Positions 1 through 6,498 of a stretch of DNA of 11,715 nt are shown piece after piece. How positions within the stretch are numbered: the stretch's first letter is position 1; the number at the start of each line of letters is the position of its first letter. A program made the translations under genes and the position numbers. This stretch comes from an uncultured Lachnospiraceae bacterium (GTDB taxonomy: Bacteria; Bacillota; Clostridia; Lachnospirales; Lachnospiraceae), in assembly GCA_902795625.1 (NCBI GenBank), contig CADBLW010000286.1, forward strand, positions 1-11,715. The letters run 5' to 3'. The notes beneath the pieces are model-generated. The model saw only the letters and a list, made by a program, of their open reading frames with translations. It did no database searches and was not told the origin of the DNA.

Positions 1-177
1 CATCTCGGTGATCTCAATGCCGGCGTCCTTCAAAAAGCCGCCGTCTATACCGATCTCACCGAACTCATTCTCGATCAGAACAACCTTCTCGCCCTTGTAT
101 CCGTCCGCGAGAAGCTTCTTGATAAGCGTTGTCTTGCCGGCACCGAGAAAGCCGGAAAATACTGTTACCTGAATCAT
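1..177 (-). CDS. CobW/G3E-family P-loop GTPase, N-terminal fragment
   Basis: Partial gene: only the first 59 codons are present and the frame stays open to the left edge. The protein starts MIQVTVFSGFLGAGKTTLIK. GFLGAGKT (about residues 9-16) is the Walker A loop in the form typical of the CobW/COG0523 branch of G3E GTPases. The ENEFGEIGID segment (about residues 37-46) is a second family hallmark. Members are metallochaperone-type GTPases that supply zinc, cobalt or other metals to client proteins in the cytoplasm. The CxCC metal motif and the C-terminal domain would lie outside the window, so metal and client cannot be named. The ATG at 177 is preceded by GGAGGA (187-192) at a 9-base distance. 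It follows dut by 55 bases and may be the last gene of that run or have its own promoter. Family assignment is firm; the role is not. Confidence 0.9.
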   Translation of the reverse strand, partial: MIQVTVFSGFLGAGKTTLIKKLLADGYKGEKVVLIENEFGEIGIDGGFLKDAGIEITEM

Positions 178-194
178 GTTTTTATGTCCTCCAT

Positions 195-222
195 AGCGCG
201 CAGTATATTGTCAATGCGCGCT
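195..222 (-). repeat. 8-bp perfect inverted repeat before the CobW-like gene
   Basis: AGCGCGCA at 195-202 and TGCGCGCT at 215-222 are exact reverse complements separated by 12 AT-rich bases. The repeat ends two bases from the GGAGGA ribosome binding site of the CobW-like gene. No T-run follows in either direction, so it does not look like an intrinsic terminator. It could be an RNA stem in the leader or a dimeric repressor operator. I do not recognise it as a known operator. Confidence 0.5.
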
Positions 223-232
223 TAAAATATAC

Positions 233-667
233 CTACTTTACACCGGTCGTACCGAACCCGCCGCGGGAAGCGCTGCCCAGATGCTCCACTTCCTCAAACA
301 CGAGCTTCGGCTGGTTTTCCATGATGCGGAACTGGCAGATCCGGTCGTTGACGTGGATCTCCGTGTCGCGCATCGCAAGGACCGGATACTTCCACTCGTC
401 CTCGTCCCCGCAGTAGCTGTGGTCCACGACACCCATATGGTTTGTCTGGATGATGCCGAAGTTGCGGTACGTCGAGCTCCTCGGCACAATATGCGCCTCG
501 TATCCTTCCGGCAGCTCCACTGCGATGCCCAGACGGATCAGCCGCGACTCACCGGCCTTCAGCGTGACATTTTCCGCGCTGCGAAGGTCGATCCAGTCCG
601 ATTTGCCGTCGATGTAGCGCAGCTTCTCGATCTCGTTGCTGATATATCGTATCTTAAGCGTTTTCAT
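233..667 (-). CDS. dut: dUTPase (deoxyuridine 5'-triphosphate nucleotidohydrolase)
   Basis: Trimeric cytoplasmic dUTPase, 144 residues, the usual length. It hydrolyses dUTP to dUMP and diphosphate, which keeps uracil out of DNA and feeds dTMP synthesis. All five family motifs are visible: motif 1 as DLRSAE (27-32), motif 2 as PRSS (62-65), motif 3 as GVVDHSYCGD (79-88) with the presumed catalytic Asp82, motif 4 as NDRICQF (107-113), and the glycine-rich C-terminal motif 5 RGGFGTTG (135-142) that closes over the substrate. Motif 1 has a tryptophan-containing SDWIDL version instead of the classical AGYDL, and motif 2 has PRSSTYRNFGI. Both are variants I associate with Firmicutes dUTPases rather than defects. 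The ATG at 667 has GGGAGAG just upstream (671-677). It lies 18 bases after the M18 peptidase stop, so the two are probably co-transcribed. Confidence 0.95.
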   Translation of the reverse strand: MKTLKIRYISNEIEKLRYIDGKSDWIDLRSAENVTLKAGESRLIRLGIAVELPEGYEAHIVPRSSTYRNFGIIQTNHMGVVDHSYCGDEDEWKYPVLAMRDTEIHVNDRICQFRIMENQPKLVFEEVEHLGSASRGGFGTTGVK

Positions 668-685
668 ACTCTCTCCCGAAAGCTG

Positions 686-2083
686 TCACATTCCGCGGTA
701 GAACGCAAGGTAACCCTGAAGCGCCTGGTAGAGGTCGGCCTTGCTGATCACCTCCCACGGTGCGTGCATGTTCTGCACCGCGACACCGCAGTCGATCACG
801 TTCATTCCGTAGTTGCCCATGATGTATGCGATGGTTCCGCCGCCGCCCTGGTCAACCTTGCCGAGCTCTGCGGTCTGGAACGAAACACCCGCATCATCGA
901 AAACCTTGCGGATCTTCGCGAAAAATTCAGGGTTCGCGTCGTTGGAACCGCTCTTTCCGCGGGAACCCGTGTACTTGTTGAACACAAGTCCCTTGCCGAA
1001 AAATGCCGTGTTCTTCTTCTCGTTCACGGACGGATAATTCGGGTCAAATGCGGCGCTCACGTCGGAGGAAAGCATCACCGAATTCTGCATTGCGCGGCGA
1101 ACCTTCAGCTCGCTGTACTCGCCCATGCGGTCGAGAAGCTCGGCAACCGTATTTTCAAAAAATTTCGAATGCATACCTGTAGCGCCAACACTTCCGATCT
1201 CCTCCTTGTCGACAAGAAGGCACACAAGAGTGCGTCCCTTCCACGCAGGAGCGATCGTATCTGCATCTGCGATGCGGAACAACGCCTCCGCGGACGGATA
1301 CGCGCAGCAGCGGTCATCGTGGCCGTAGCCCATGATCAGGGAGCTGTCGATACCCATGTCGCGTGCCTCACCCGCAGGAACAACCTCGATCTCTGCGGAG
1401 AGGAAATCATCGATATCCACTTTGTACTTCTTGGAGAGAAGCTTCTTCACATTCGCAAGGACAGCGTCCTTCTTCTCACCCTTGAGAGGCATCGAAGCGA
1501 ACGTCACATTGAGGTCCTCACCCTCGACGACAACATTGCCCTTCTTCTGGAGCTGGTCCGCTCCGAGGTGAATGAGAAGGTCGCTCACGCCGAACACGGG
1601 ATCGCCGGGCTCATCGCCTACGGATACCTTGACAACGGTTCCGTCCTTCTTGCAGATCACGCCGTGGATCGCAAGCGGTATTGTAACCCACTGATATTTC
1701 TTGATGCCGCCGTAGTAATGGGTGTCCAGGAGCACGATCTCATTGTCCTCGTACACCGGAACCTGCTTCAGGTCCATTCTCGGCGAATCGATGTGTGCGC
1801 CGAGGATCTTCATGCCCTTCTCAAGCGGCTCGCTGCCGACGACAAAGAGAGCCAATGTCTTCCCCATGTGCACGGCGTACAGCTTGTCGCCCGCCTTCGC
1901 CTTCTTCACGCTCGCGATATCCTTGTAGCCGAGCGACTTCGCCTTGGCGATCACGGCATCCACGCACTCGCGTTCCGTCTTGCAGTCGCTGATGAACTTC
2001 CGGTATTCCTCCGCAAAATCCATCACAGCAGCAAGTGTCTTACGGTCATACTTCAACCACGCATTGTTCGATTCCTCTTTCAT
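686..2083 (-). CDS. M18-family zinc aminopeptidase
   Basis: Cytoplasmic metallo-aminopeptidase of 465 residues that removes N-terminal amino acids from peptides, often acidic ones in this family. The binuclear zinc site can be followed through the sequence: AHIDSPR (His97), GHDDR (Asp256 or Asp257), DKEEIGS (Glu294 as probable general base, Glu295 as ligand), SSDVSAAFDP (Asp341) and HAPWE (His440). GSNDANPEF and VDQGGGGTIA are further conserved M18 segments, so the enzyme looks complete and active. The frame is open upstream to 2158, inside hslO. I chose the ATG at 2083 because it is preceded by AGGAACGAGG with suitable spacing and because the extra 25 residues resemble no M18 N-terminus. The gene starts 22 bases after hslO and ends 18 bases before dut, which fits an operon. 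Substrate preference cannot be read from the sequence. Confidence 0.95.
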   Translation of the reverse strand: MKEESNNAWLKYDRKTLAAVMDFAEEYRKFISDCKTERECVDAVIAKAKSLGYKDIASVKKAKAGDKLYAVHMGKTLALFVVGSEPLEKGMKILGAHIDSPRMDLKQVPVYEDNEIVLLDTHYYGGIKKYQWVTIPLAIHGVICKKDGTVVKVSVGDEPGDPVFGVSDLLIHLGADQLQKKGNVVVEGEDLNVTFASMPLKGEKKDAVLANVKKLLSKKYKVDIDDFLSAEIEVVPAGEARDMGIDSSLIMGYGHDDRCCAYPSAEALFRIADADTIAPAWKGRTLVCLLVDKEEIGSVGATGMHSKFFENTVAELLDRMGEYSELKVRRAMQNSVMLSSDVSAAFDPNYPSVNEKKNTAFFGKGLVFNKYTGSRGKSGSNDANPEFFAKIRKVFDDAGVSFQTAELGKVDQGGGGTIAYIMGNYGMNVIDCGVAVQNMHAPWEVISKADLYQALQGYLAFYRGM

Positions 2084-2105
2084 GTTTACCTCGTTCCTGT
2101 CTGAA

Positions 2106-3023
2106 CTATTCGCATTCAGGCTGATTCTTATTGTTTCCACCAGAAGCCGCATCCGCAATCTGCTTCAGCTCCTCCGCGGTAAATTCGTATTTTTCGCCGC
2201 AGAACCGGCATACAACCTCCACGGATTCGTCTCCGCGGATCAGGGAAAGGAGGTCCTCCCGTCCCAGGCTGGCCAGTCCCTTTTTGTATCGCTCTTTTGA
2301 GCAGTTGCAGGAAAATGCTGCCCCGCACTCTCCCGTGATCTCCGGTGACAGTCCATCGAGCACCTTCTCAAGCATGCTCTCGGGAGTATGCCCCGCGGAT
2401 AGCATCTCCGTAACGGACGGCAAGCCCTTCAGGTTCGCCTCAAGCACCGAGATCACCTCATCGGGGACATCCGGCATCAGCTGAATGATAAAGCCGCCGG
2501 ACTGAAGGACGCTTCCGTCCCGGTCGACGAGCACACCGAGTCCTACGCTTGAGGGCGTCTGCTCCGATGCCGCAAAATAATACGTGATATCCTCGGCGAT
2601 CTCCCCGGTCTGAAGCTCAATGTCGCCGACGTACGGCTCCTTCAGCCCAAGGTCCTTGATCACGCTCATCACACCGATCCCAACGGCCGCTCCGACACCG
2701 AGATGTCCGTCCGGCCTGTCCGGCGCCTCCGCGTTCGGATTGCCCACATAACCCTTCACATTGCCGTGGGAATCCGCCGTCGCCAGGAGTCCGTTCAACG
2801 GGCCCGACGCGTCGATCCTCACGGTGAGGACATCCTTGTCCCCCTTCATCATGACGCCCATCATCGCTGCGGCGCTCAACAGTCTTCCAAGCGCTGCGGT
2901 GGCAACCGGTGTCAGATCATGGGCCTTGTGCGCCCTCTCCGCGATACCGCGCGAGGTGATCGCAAACGCCCGTACAAACTCATCCGCGGCAGTCGCCCGG
3001 ACGATATAATCCCGTTCAGCCAT
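2106..3023 (-). CDS. hslO: Hsp33 redox-regulated holdase chaperone
   Basis: Hsp33, 305 residues, close to the family length. It is a cytoplasmic holdase switched on by oxidation combined with unfolding stress. It begins MAERDYIVRA. The N-terminal domain carries family segments such as GYVGNP (91-96) and EDITYYFAASEQTPSSVGLG (144-163). The C-terminal redox switch is intact: Cys239-X-Cys241 (CNC) and Cys272-X2-Cys275 (CRFC) with a 30-residue spacer, the four zinc ligands of the family. Two further cysteines (Cys233 and Cys304) are not part of that motif. The start at 3023 overlaps the end of the methyltransferase gene by 8 bases (ATGGCTGA, where the ATG of one contains the approach to the TGA of the other), which implies translational coupling. 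AGGAA at 3034-3038 is a plausible ribosome binding site. An in-frame start at 3056 exists but has no such support. Confidence 0.97.
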   Translation of the reverse strand: MAERDYIVRATAADEFVRAFAITSRGIAERAHKAHDLTPVATAALGRLLSAAAMMGVMMKGDKDVLTVRIDASGPLNGLLATADSHGNVKGYVGNPNAEAPDRPDGHLGVGAAVGIGVMSVIKDLGLKEPYVGDIELQTGEIAEDITYYFAASEQTPSSVGLGVLVDRDGSVLQSGGFIIQLMPDVPDEVISVLEANLKGLPSVTEMLSAGHTPESMLEKVLDGLSPEITGECGAAFSCNCSKERYKKGLASLGREDLLSLIRGDESVEVVCRFCGEKYEFTAEELKQIADAASGGNNKNQPECE

Positions 3024-3846
3024 AGTACTTATGTTCCTGAAATCCTTCCCTTGCAACGATCACAAATCTCTCGGACTCCTCGGTGGCGGAAAGCTCCGTG
3101 TAGGCATCGTATGCCGCGACGAAAACCATTCCGCTCTTCTCGATCAGTCTTCTGATCTCCGCAAGTGTATATGCTCTCTGACAATGTTCCTCGTCGTTTC
3201 GGACGTATCTGTCGTCGTCCTCCTTGACGAACATTGTGAGGCTGTATTCATTCATCCGCGTCTTCGGATCATACGCGTTGTCCCAGAGCAGCGTAAAATC
3301 CTCATAGTCCTCGACCCGCACCCGGTTTCCGAGAACCTTTTCGTAGTAGTGAGGCGTCTTCATGTCGAAGACAAATACTCCGTCGCGCTCCAGATAATTA
3401 TTCACCAGCCGAAACGTCTTCACCAGGTCACTGTCCGTGAGCAGATAGTTCATCGTATCACACACGCTGACAACACCCGCGACAGTTCCGTAGAGTTCGA
3501 ACGAACGGATATCCTGGCACAGATATGTGATCCTCCGCATATCTTCGGAAAGTTCCGTCTCCTCTTCGAAAAATGCATCGTCCATGTCCCCGTAAAGCCG
3601 CTCATACTCATTGTCCTGCGCCGTCATAAGCATCTCCTCGGAGGAGTCGATACCGATGACGTCGTAGCCCGCGTCGCTTAGCTTACGGCTCATTGCGCCG
3701 GTACCGCAGCCGAGGTCGGCAACGATCGCGCCCTCGGGAACACCGTTTATGCGGAACAGCTCAATGATACGCGCAGCCCACTCATCGTAGGGTACGTTAT
3801 CCATGCATGTGTCGTAGATCTGTGCAAATGCGGAGTACGGTTTCAC
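3016..3846 (-). CDS. Class I SAM-dependent methyltransferase
   Basis: Soluble Rossmann-fold methyltransferase, 276 residues with the start chosen here. Motif I is VADLGCGTG (about residues 42-50), and GIDSS (65-69) supplies the acidic residue that binds the SAM ribose. VVSVCDTMNYLL (125-136) and the later VFVFDMKTPHYYEK (157-170) match the uncharacterised small-molecule or general methyltransferases seen beside hslO-type genes in Firmicutes. The substrate is unknown. The longer reading begins with TTG at 3876. I prefer the GTG at 3846 because GGAGGA sits exactly 7 bases upstream (3854-3859) and because the N-terminus then starts VKPYSAFAQIYDTCMDNVPY, where the family starts. An acidic stretch (about residues 85-102) between the SAM-binding and later motifs appears to be an insertion. 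It follows the xylB hairpin by 38 bases and overlaps hslO by 8 bases. Confidence 0.88.
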   Translation of the reverse strand: MKPYSAFAQIYDTCMDNVPYDEWAARIIELFRINGVPEGAIVADLGCGTGAMSRKLSDAGYDVIGIDSSEEMLMTAQDNEYERLYGDMDDAFFEEETELSEDMRRITYLCQDIRSFELYGTVAGVVSVCDTMNYLLTDSDLVKTFRLVNNYLERDGVFVFDMKTPHYYEKVLGNRVRVEDYEDFTLLWDNAYDPKTRMNEYSLTMFVKEDDDRYVRNDEEHCQRAYTLAEIRRLIEKSGMVFVAAYDAYTELSATEESERFVIVAREGFQEHKYYG

Positions 3847-3853
3847 TCCATTT

Positions 3854-3859
3854 TCCTCC
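3854..3859 (-). promoter_or_regulatory. Ribosome binding site that fixes the methyltransferase start
   Basis: GGAGGA lies 7 bases before a GTG at 3844-3846. The upstream TTG at 3874-3876 has no purine-rich site at a proper distance. An ATG between them is out of frame and meets a stop after one more codon (ATGGAGTGA). Confidence 0.8.
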
Positions 3860-3884
3860 GTGTACGAAACTTTCAAAACGCAGA

Positions 3885-3918
3885 AGAATTGCCTTCCGCG
3901 AATACGAAAGGCAATTCT
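3885..3918 (-). terminator. Stem-loop after xylB, probable weak terminator or attenuator
   Basis: AGAATTGCCTT (3885-3895) pairs perfectly over 11 bp with AAGGCAATTCT (3908-3918), with a 12-base loop that can close two more base pairs. It starts 9 bases after the xylB stop. In the minus-strand transcript it is followed by TCTGCGTTTTG, which is only partly U-rich, so termination is probably incomplete. In the plus direction no U-run follows at all. It separates xylB from the methyltransferase operon. Confidence 0.6.
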
Positions 3919-3926
3919 GAAAAGTC

Positions 3927-5408
3927 TCAGCGATTGATTTCGGCAATGTCTGCAAATACCGGTTTGAGTGCCGGGTAGATGGAGCGGAAAATCTGATACC
4001 GCTTCTCGTACTCAGCGACGATCGCAGGATCCTGCTCGATCGTGTCAACGACACGGATCAACTTGCCTGCGGCCTCCTCAACCGAAGCGTACTCGCCGCA
4101 TCCGACTGCCGCAAGGATCGCAGCACCGTAGCCCGGGCCTTCCTCACAGTTGATCTTGTCAACCTTAACGTTCATGATGTTCGCGAGAACCTTGCACCAC
4201 AGCGGGCTCTTGGCACCGCCGCCGATCGCGCGGATACGCTCGATCTTAACGCCGAAGGAGCGGGCGATCTCAAGTGCATCGCGGAGTGCGTAGGTAACAC
4301 CCTCCATAACCGCCAGCGTCATATCCTCGCGCTTGGTATCCATCGACATTCCGATGAAGCAGCCTCTCGCGTCGGGGTTGTTGTGCGGTGTGCGCTCACC
4401 CATCAGGTAAGGCAGATAGAATACGTTGTTCTTGCCGATCTCGGTGATGTTCTTCTGCTCAGCCGCGTAATCCTTGGTTCCGATGATGTCATCCATCCAC
4501 CACTTGTTGGAGGATGCTGCGGAAAGCATGCAGCCGAGGAAGTGATATTTGCCGTTCGCGTGTGCGAAGGAATGCATTGCGTTGGCATCGTCAACAGCAA
4601 ACTCATCCGTCGCGATAAATACGGTTCCGGAAGTGCCTAAGGAAACGGAGCACATACCGTGCTCAAGTGTACCGGTTCCGACAGCGCCCGCTGCATTGTC
4701 GCCTGCGCCCGCGATGATCTTCACCGTGTTCGGCAGACCGAGCTCAGCGGCAACCTCGGGAAGGATCGTTCCGACAACCTCGTAGCTCTCGAAAATCTTA
4801 GCAAGCTGCTCTTCCTTGATGCCGACAATGTCGATCATCTCCTTGGACCAGCACTTGTTCTTTACGTCAAAGAGAAGCATTCCGGAAGCGTCCGACACAT
4901 CCGTGCAGTGAACGCCCGAAAGAAGGTATGCAAGGTAATCCTTGGGAAGCATGATCTTGCAGATCTTAGCAAAGATCTCAGGCTCGTGCTTCTTCACCCA
5001 CAAAAGCTTCGGAGCGGTGAAACCGGTGAGTGCCATGTTGGCCGTATACTCGCTGATCTTCTCGCGTCCGATCACGTTGTTGAGGTAATCGCACTCCTCC
5101 TGGGTACGTCCGTCGTTCCACAGGATCGCGGGACGAAGCACGTTGTCGTTCTCGTCGAGGATGACAAGACCGTGCATCTGACCGCCGAAGCTGATGCCTG
5201 CAACCTGGCTTGCGTCAAACCCCGCAACGAGTTCCTTGACACCGACCTTCATCTGTGCCCACCAGTCCTCAGGCTTCTGCTCGGACCAGCCGGTCTTCGG
5301 AAAATACAAAGGATATTCCTTGGAAACAATATTCTTGATCGCACCCTCGCCGTCCATCAGCAGCAGCTTGACGGACGATGTGCCAAGATCGACACCGATA
5401 TAGTACAT
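3927..5408 (-). CDS. xylB: Xylulokinase (FGGY family)
   Basis: FGGY carbohydrate kinase of 493 residues, full length, that phosphorylates D-xylulose with ATP to xylulose 5-phosphate for the pentose phosphate or phosphoketolase pathway. The N-terminus MYYIGVDLGTSSVKLLLMDG carries the first phosphate-binding loop. GGQMHGL (75-81) is the xylulokinase sugar-contact motif, which favours xylulose over glycerol or gluconate. GAGDNAAGAVGTG (234-246) contains the presumed catalytic Asp237. SVSLGTSGTV (254-263) and IGGGAKSPLW (395-404) are ATP-site segments. The ATG at 5408 follows GGAGGG by 7 bases. It has its own strong promoter upstream and a hairpin downstream, so it looks like a single-gene unit. 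No xylose isomerase, transporter or xylose regulator is adjacent. Another ketopentose or polyol substrate cannot be excluded, but the sequence reads as a typical XylB. Confidence 0.94.
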   Translation of the reverse strand: MYYIGVDLGTSSVKLLLMDGEGAIKNIVSKEYPLYFPKTGWSEQKPEDWWAQMKVGVKELVAGFDASQVAGISFGGQMHGLVILDENDNVLRPAILWNDGRTQEECDYLNNVIGREKISEYTANMALTGFTAPKLLWVKKHEPEIFAKICKIMLPKDYLAYLLSGVHCTDVSDASGMLLFDVKNKCWSKEMIDIVGIKEEQLAKIFESYEVVGTILPEVAAELGLPNTVKIIAGAGDNAAGAVGTGTLEHGMCSVSLGTSGTVFIATDEFAVDDANAMHSFAHANGKYHFLGCMLSAASSNKWWMDDIIGTKDYAAEQKNITEIGKNNVFYLPYLMGERTPHNNPDARGCFIGMSMDTKREDMTLAVMEGVTYALRDALEIARSFGVKIERIRAIGGGAKSPLWCKVLANIMNVKVDKINCEEGPGYGAAILAAVGCGEYASVEEAAGKLIRVVDTIEQDPAIVAEYEKRYQIFRSIYPALKPVFADIAEINR

Positions 5409-5440
5409 AAATACGCCCTCCGCAATGATTCATTTTCTTC

Positions 5441-5471
5441 GGCAAATGCCCTGCAAACGGGCAAAACCGCC
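5441..5471 (-). promoter_or_regulatory. Hairpin in the xylB 5' leader
   Basis: TGCCC (5447-5451) pairs with GGGCA (5459-5463) around a 7-base loop, and GGC (5441-5443) can pair with GCC (5469-5471) outside it. It lies between the predicted transcription start near 5472 and the ribosome binding site. No U-run follows, so it is not a terminator. It may stabilise the transcript or modulate initiation; no known riboswitch is recognised. Confidence 0.4.
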
Positions 5472-5478
5472 ACTCGTT

Positions 5479-5507
5479 ATGATACCCGATTCCGTATAAT
5501 CTGTCAA
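5479..5507 (-). promoter_or_regulatory. Sigma-A-type promoter of xylB
   Basis: The -35 box TTGACA (5502-5507) is perfect, the spacer is 17 bases, and the -10 box TATCAT (5479-5484) differs from consensus at one position. The predicted start is near 5472, giving a leader of about 64 bases. The -35 box overlaps the TGA stop of the lipid kinase gene (5504-5506). Confidence 0.85.
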
Positions 5508-6430
5508 GATAAAAGGCCCATTAAATCCCTCGGCGCCATGAAGGTAACCGCGTGTTTTTTCACGGTCATGTGCGCCTGCAGACAGGTGCCGCCGTACTCA
5601 CCGTCGATGGTCCATGCAACCTCCTCCTCGAACTCGAACTCCGCTCTCGAAATATGGCGGAATACGATCAGAGGATTGTCGAAATTGCCCCTCCGGATGT
5701 CATTGAGAAGTCCCGGCACCTGAAGCGCGCTGGGCTCCCTGACAAGGAACAGCTCGTATTTGCCGTCGTTGAGACGGACATCCGGTCCGGTGATGCCGCG
5801 GAAGCCTCCGATGGAGGACGCGCTCACGACCATGCCCACGATGAATTTTCCTTCGATCACCTCATCGTCATCCGGAAGCGTGATCGTTGCGGAGATGGTC
5901 TCGATGTTGGTCAGCGCCCCCGCACCGTTGAGCACATAGGCGGCGTGACCGAACACATTTTTCATCGACTGCGACGTCGCGTAGGAGACATCGGAGAAAA
6001 GTCCGAACGCGGCGGTGTAGACAACATATTTGCCGTTGAAGCAGCCGATGTCGCACGGATACTCCATACCGGTCTTGGAAAGCGCCGCAGCCGCGACAAT
6101 GTCCTTGGGCAGACACATTGAGTACCCGAAATCGTTCGTGCTTCCCGCGGGGAGATAAACGATCGGAACACGGAGACTCTCGTCGCACTCCATCATGCCT
6201 TCGACGACCTCGTGAAGCGTGCCGTCTCCGCCGGAGCATACAACCTTAACGCAGGACCCTTCCTTCAGATACGCCTTGACCGCTTCCTTCGCGTCATTGC
6301 GTTTTCTCGTCGGCGAGATCACCAGATCGCTCGAGTCGTCGATCAGCTGATACACAACGTCGTTGAGTTTGGAAACGATCTTCTTCGTACCCGCATTCGG
6401 ATTATAAACAAACAAAACCTTATCGCGCAT
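5504..6430 (-). CDS. Diacylglycerol/lipid kinase-like protein (YegS/DagK family)
   Basis: ATP-dependent lipid kinase of 308 residues acting at the inner face of the membrane. Members phosphorylate diacylglycerol to phosphatidic acid, returning lipid released by lipoteichoic acid or glycan synthesis to phospholipid, or act on related lipids. NPNAG (10-14) opens the nucleotide-binding domain, SGGDGTLHEVV (66-76) is the signature glycine-rich motif, and LPAGSTNDFGYS (93-104) is the second family motif. DGEYGG (276-281) near the C-terminus supplies the acidic residues that act as catalytic base and metal site in DgkB-type enzymes. There are no transmembrane segments, as expected. The ATG at 6430 is preceded by AGGAAAGG (6436-6443). 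The frame is open 24 codons further upstream, but that part overlaps the leader and has no family similarity. It has its own promoter inside addA. The exact lipid substrate is inferred only at family level. Confidence 0.92.
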   Translation of the reverse strand: MRDKVLFVYNPNAGTKKIVSKLNDVVYQLIDDSSDLVISPTRKRNDAKEAVKAYLKEGSCVKVVCSGGDGTLHEVVEGMMECDESLRVPIVYLPAGSTNDFGYSMCLPKDIVAAAALSKTGMEYPCDIGCFNGKYVVYTAAFGLFSDVSYATSQSMKNVFGHAAYVLNGAGALTNIETISATITLPDDDEVIEGKFIVGMVVSASSIGGFRGITGPDVRLNDGKYELFLVREPSALQVPGLLNDIRRGNFDNPLIVFRHISRAEFEFEEEVAWTIDGEYGGTCLQAHMTVKKHAVTFMAPRDLMGLLS

Positions 6431-6443
6431 AATTACCTTTCCT

Positions 6444-6457
6444 GCCGAAGCTTCGGC
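6444..6457 (-). repeat. 14-bp palindrome touching the lipid kinase ribosome binding site
   Basis: GCCGAAGCTTCGGC is a perfect palindrome. As RNA it would fold into a 5-bp stem with a 4-base loop whose 3' side ends flush against AGGAAAGG (6436-6443). It could affect access to the ribosome binding site, or be a DNA-binding site in the leader region. Confidence 0.45.
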
Positions 6458-6498
6458 CATTCGGAAATCAAAGGGATGCCGCATCCGGCAGTTCCCTG

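Noticed and set aside
281..2104. A 607-codon open frame on the plus strand, antisense to dut and the M18 gene
   Set aside because: It lies wholly opposite two genes with intact catalytic motifs, shows no recognisable domain, and is the kind of open antisense frame expected in GC-rich coding DNA.
2084..2158. Upstream extension of the M18 peptidase by 25 codons into hslO
   Set aside because: The ATG at 2083 has a good ribosome binding site, and the extension has no M18 similarity.
5495..5500. TATAAT on the plus strand
   Set aside because: No -35 box lies at a proper distance on that strand, and no plus-strand gene follows.
6474..6486. GGATG/CATCC hairpin as a terminator of addA
   Set aside because: The stem is only 5 bp and the tail (CTTTGATTT) is a weak U-run. 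It also lies downstream of the predicted lipid kinase start, so I treat it as leader structure at most.
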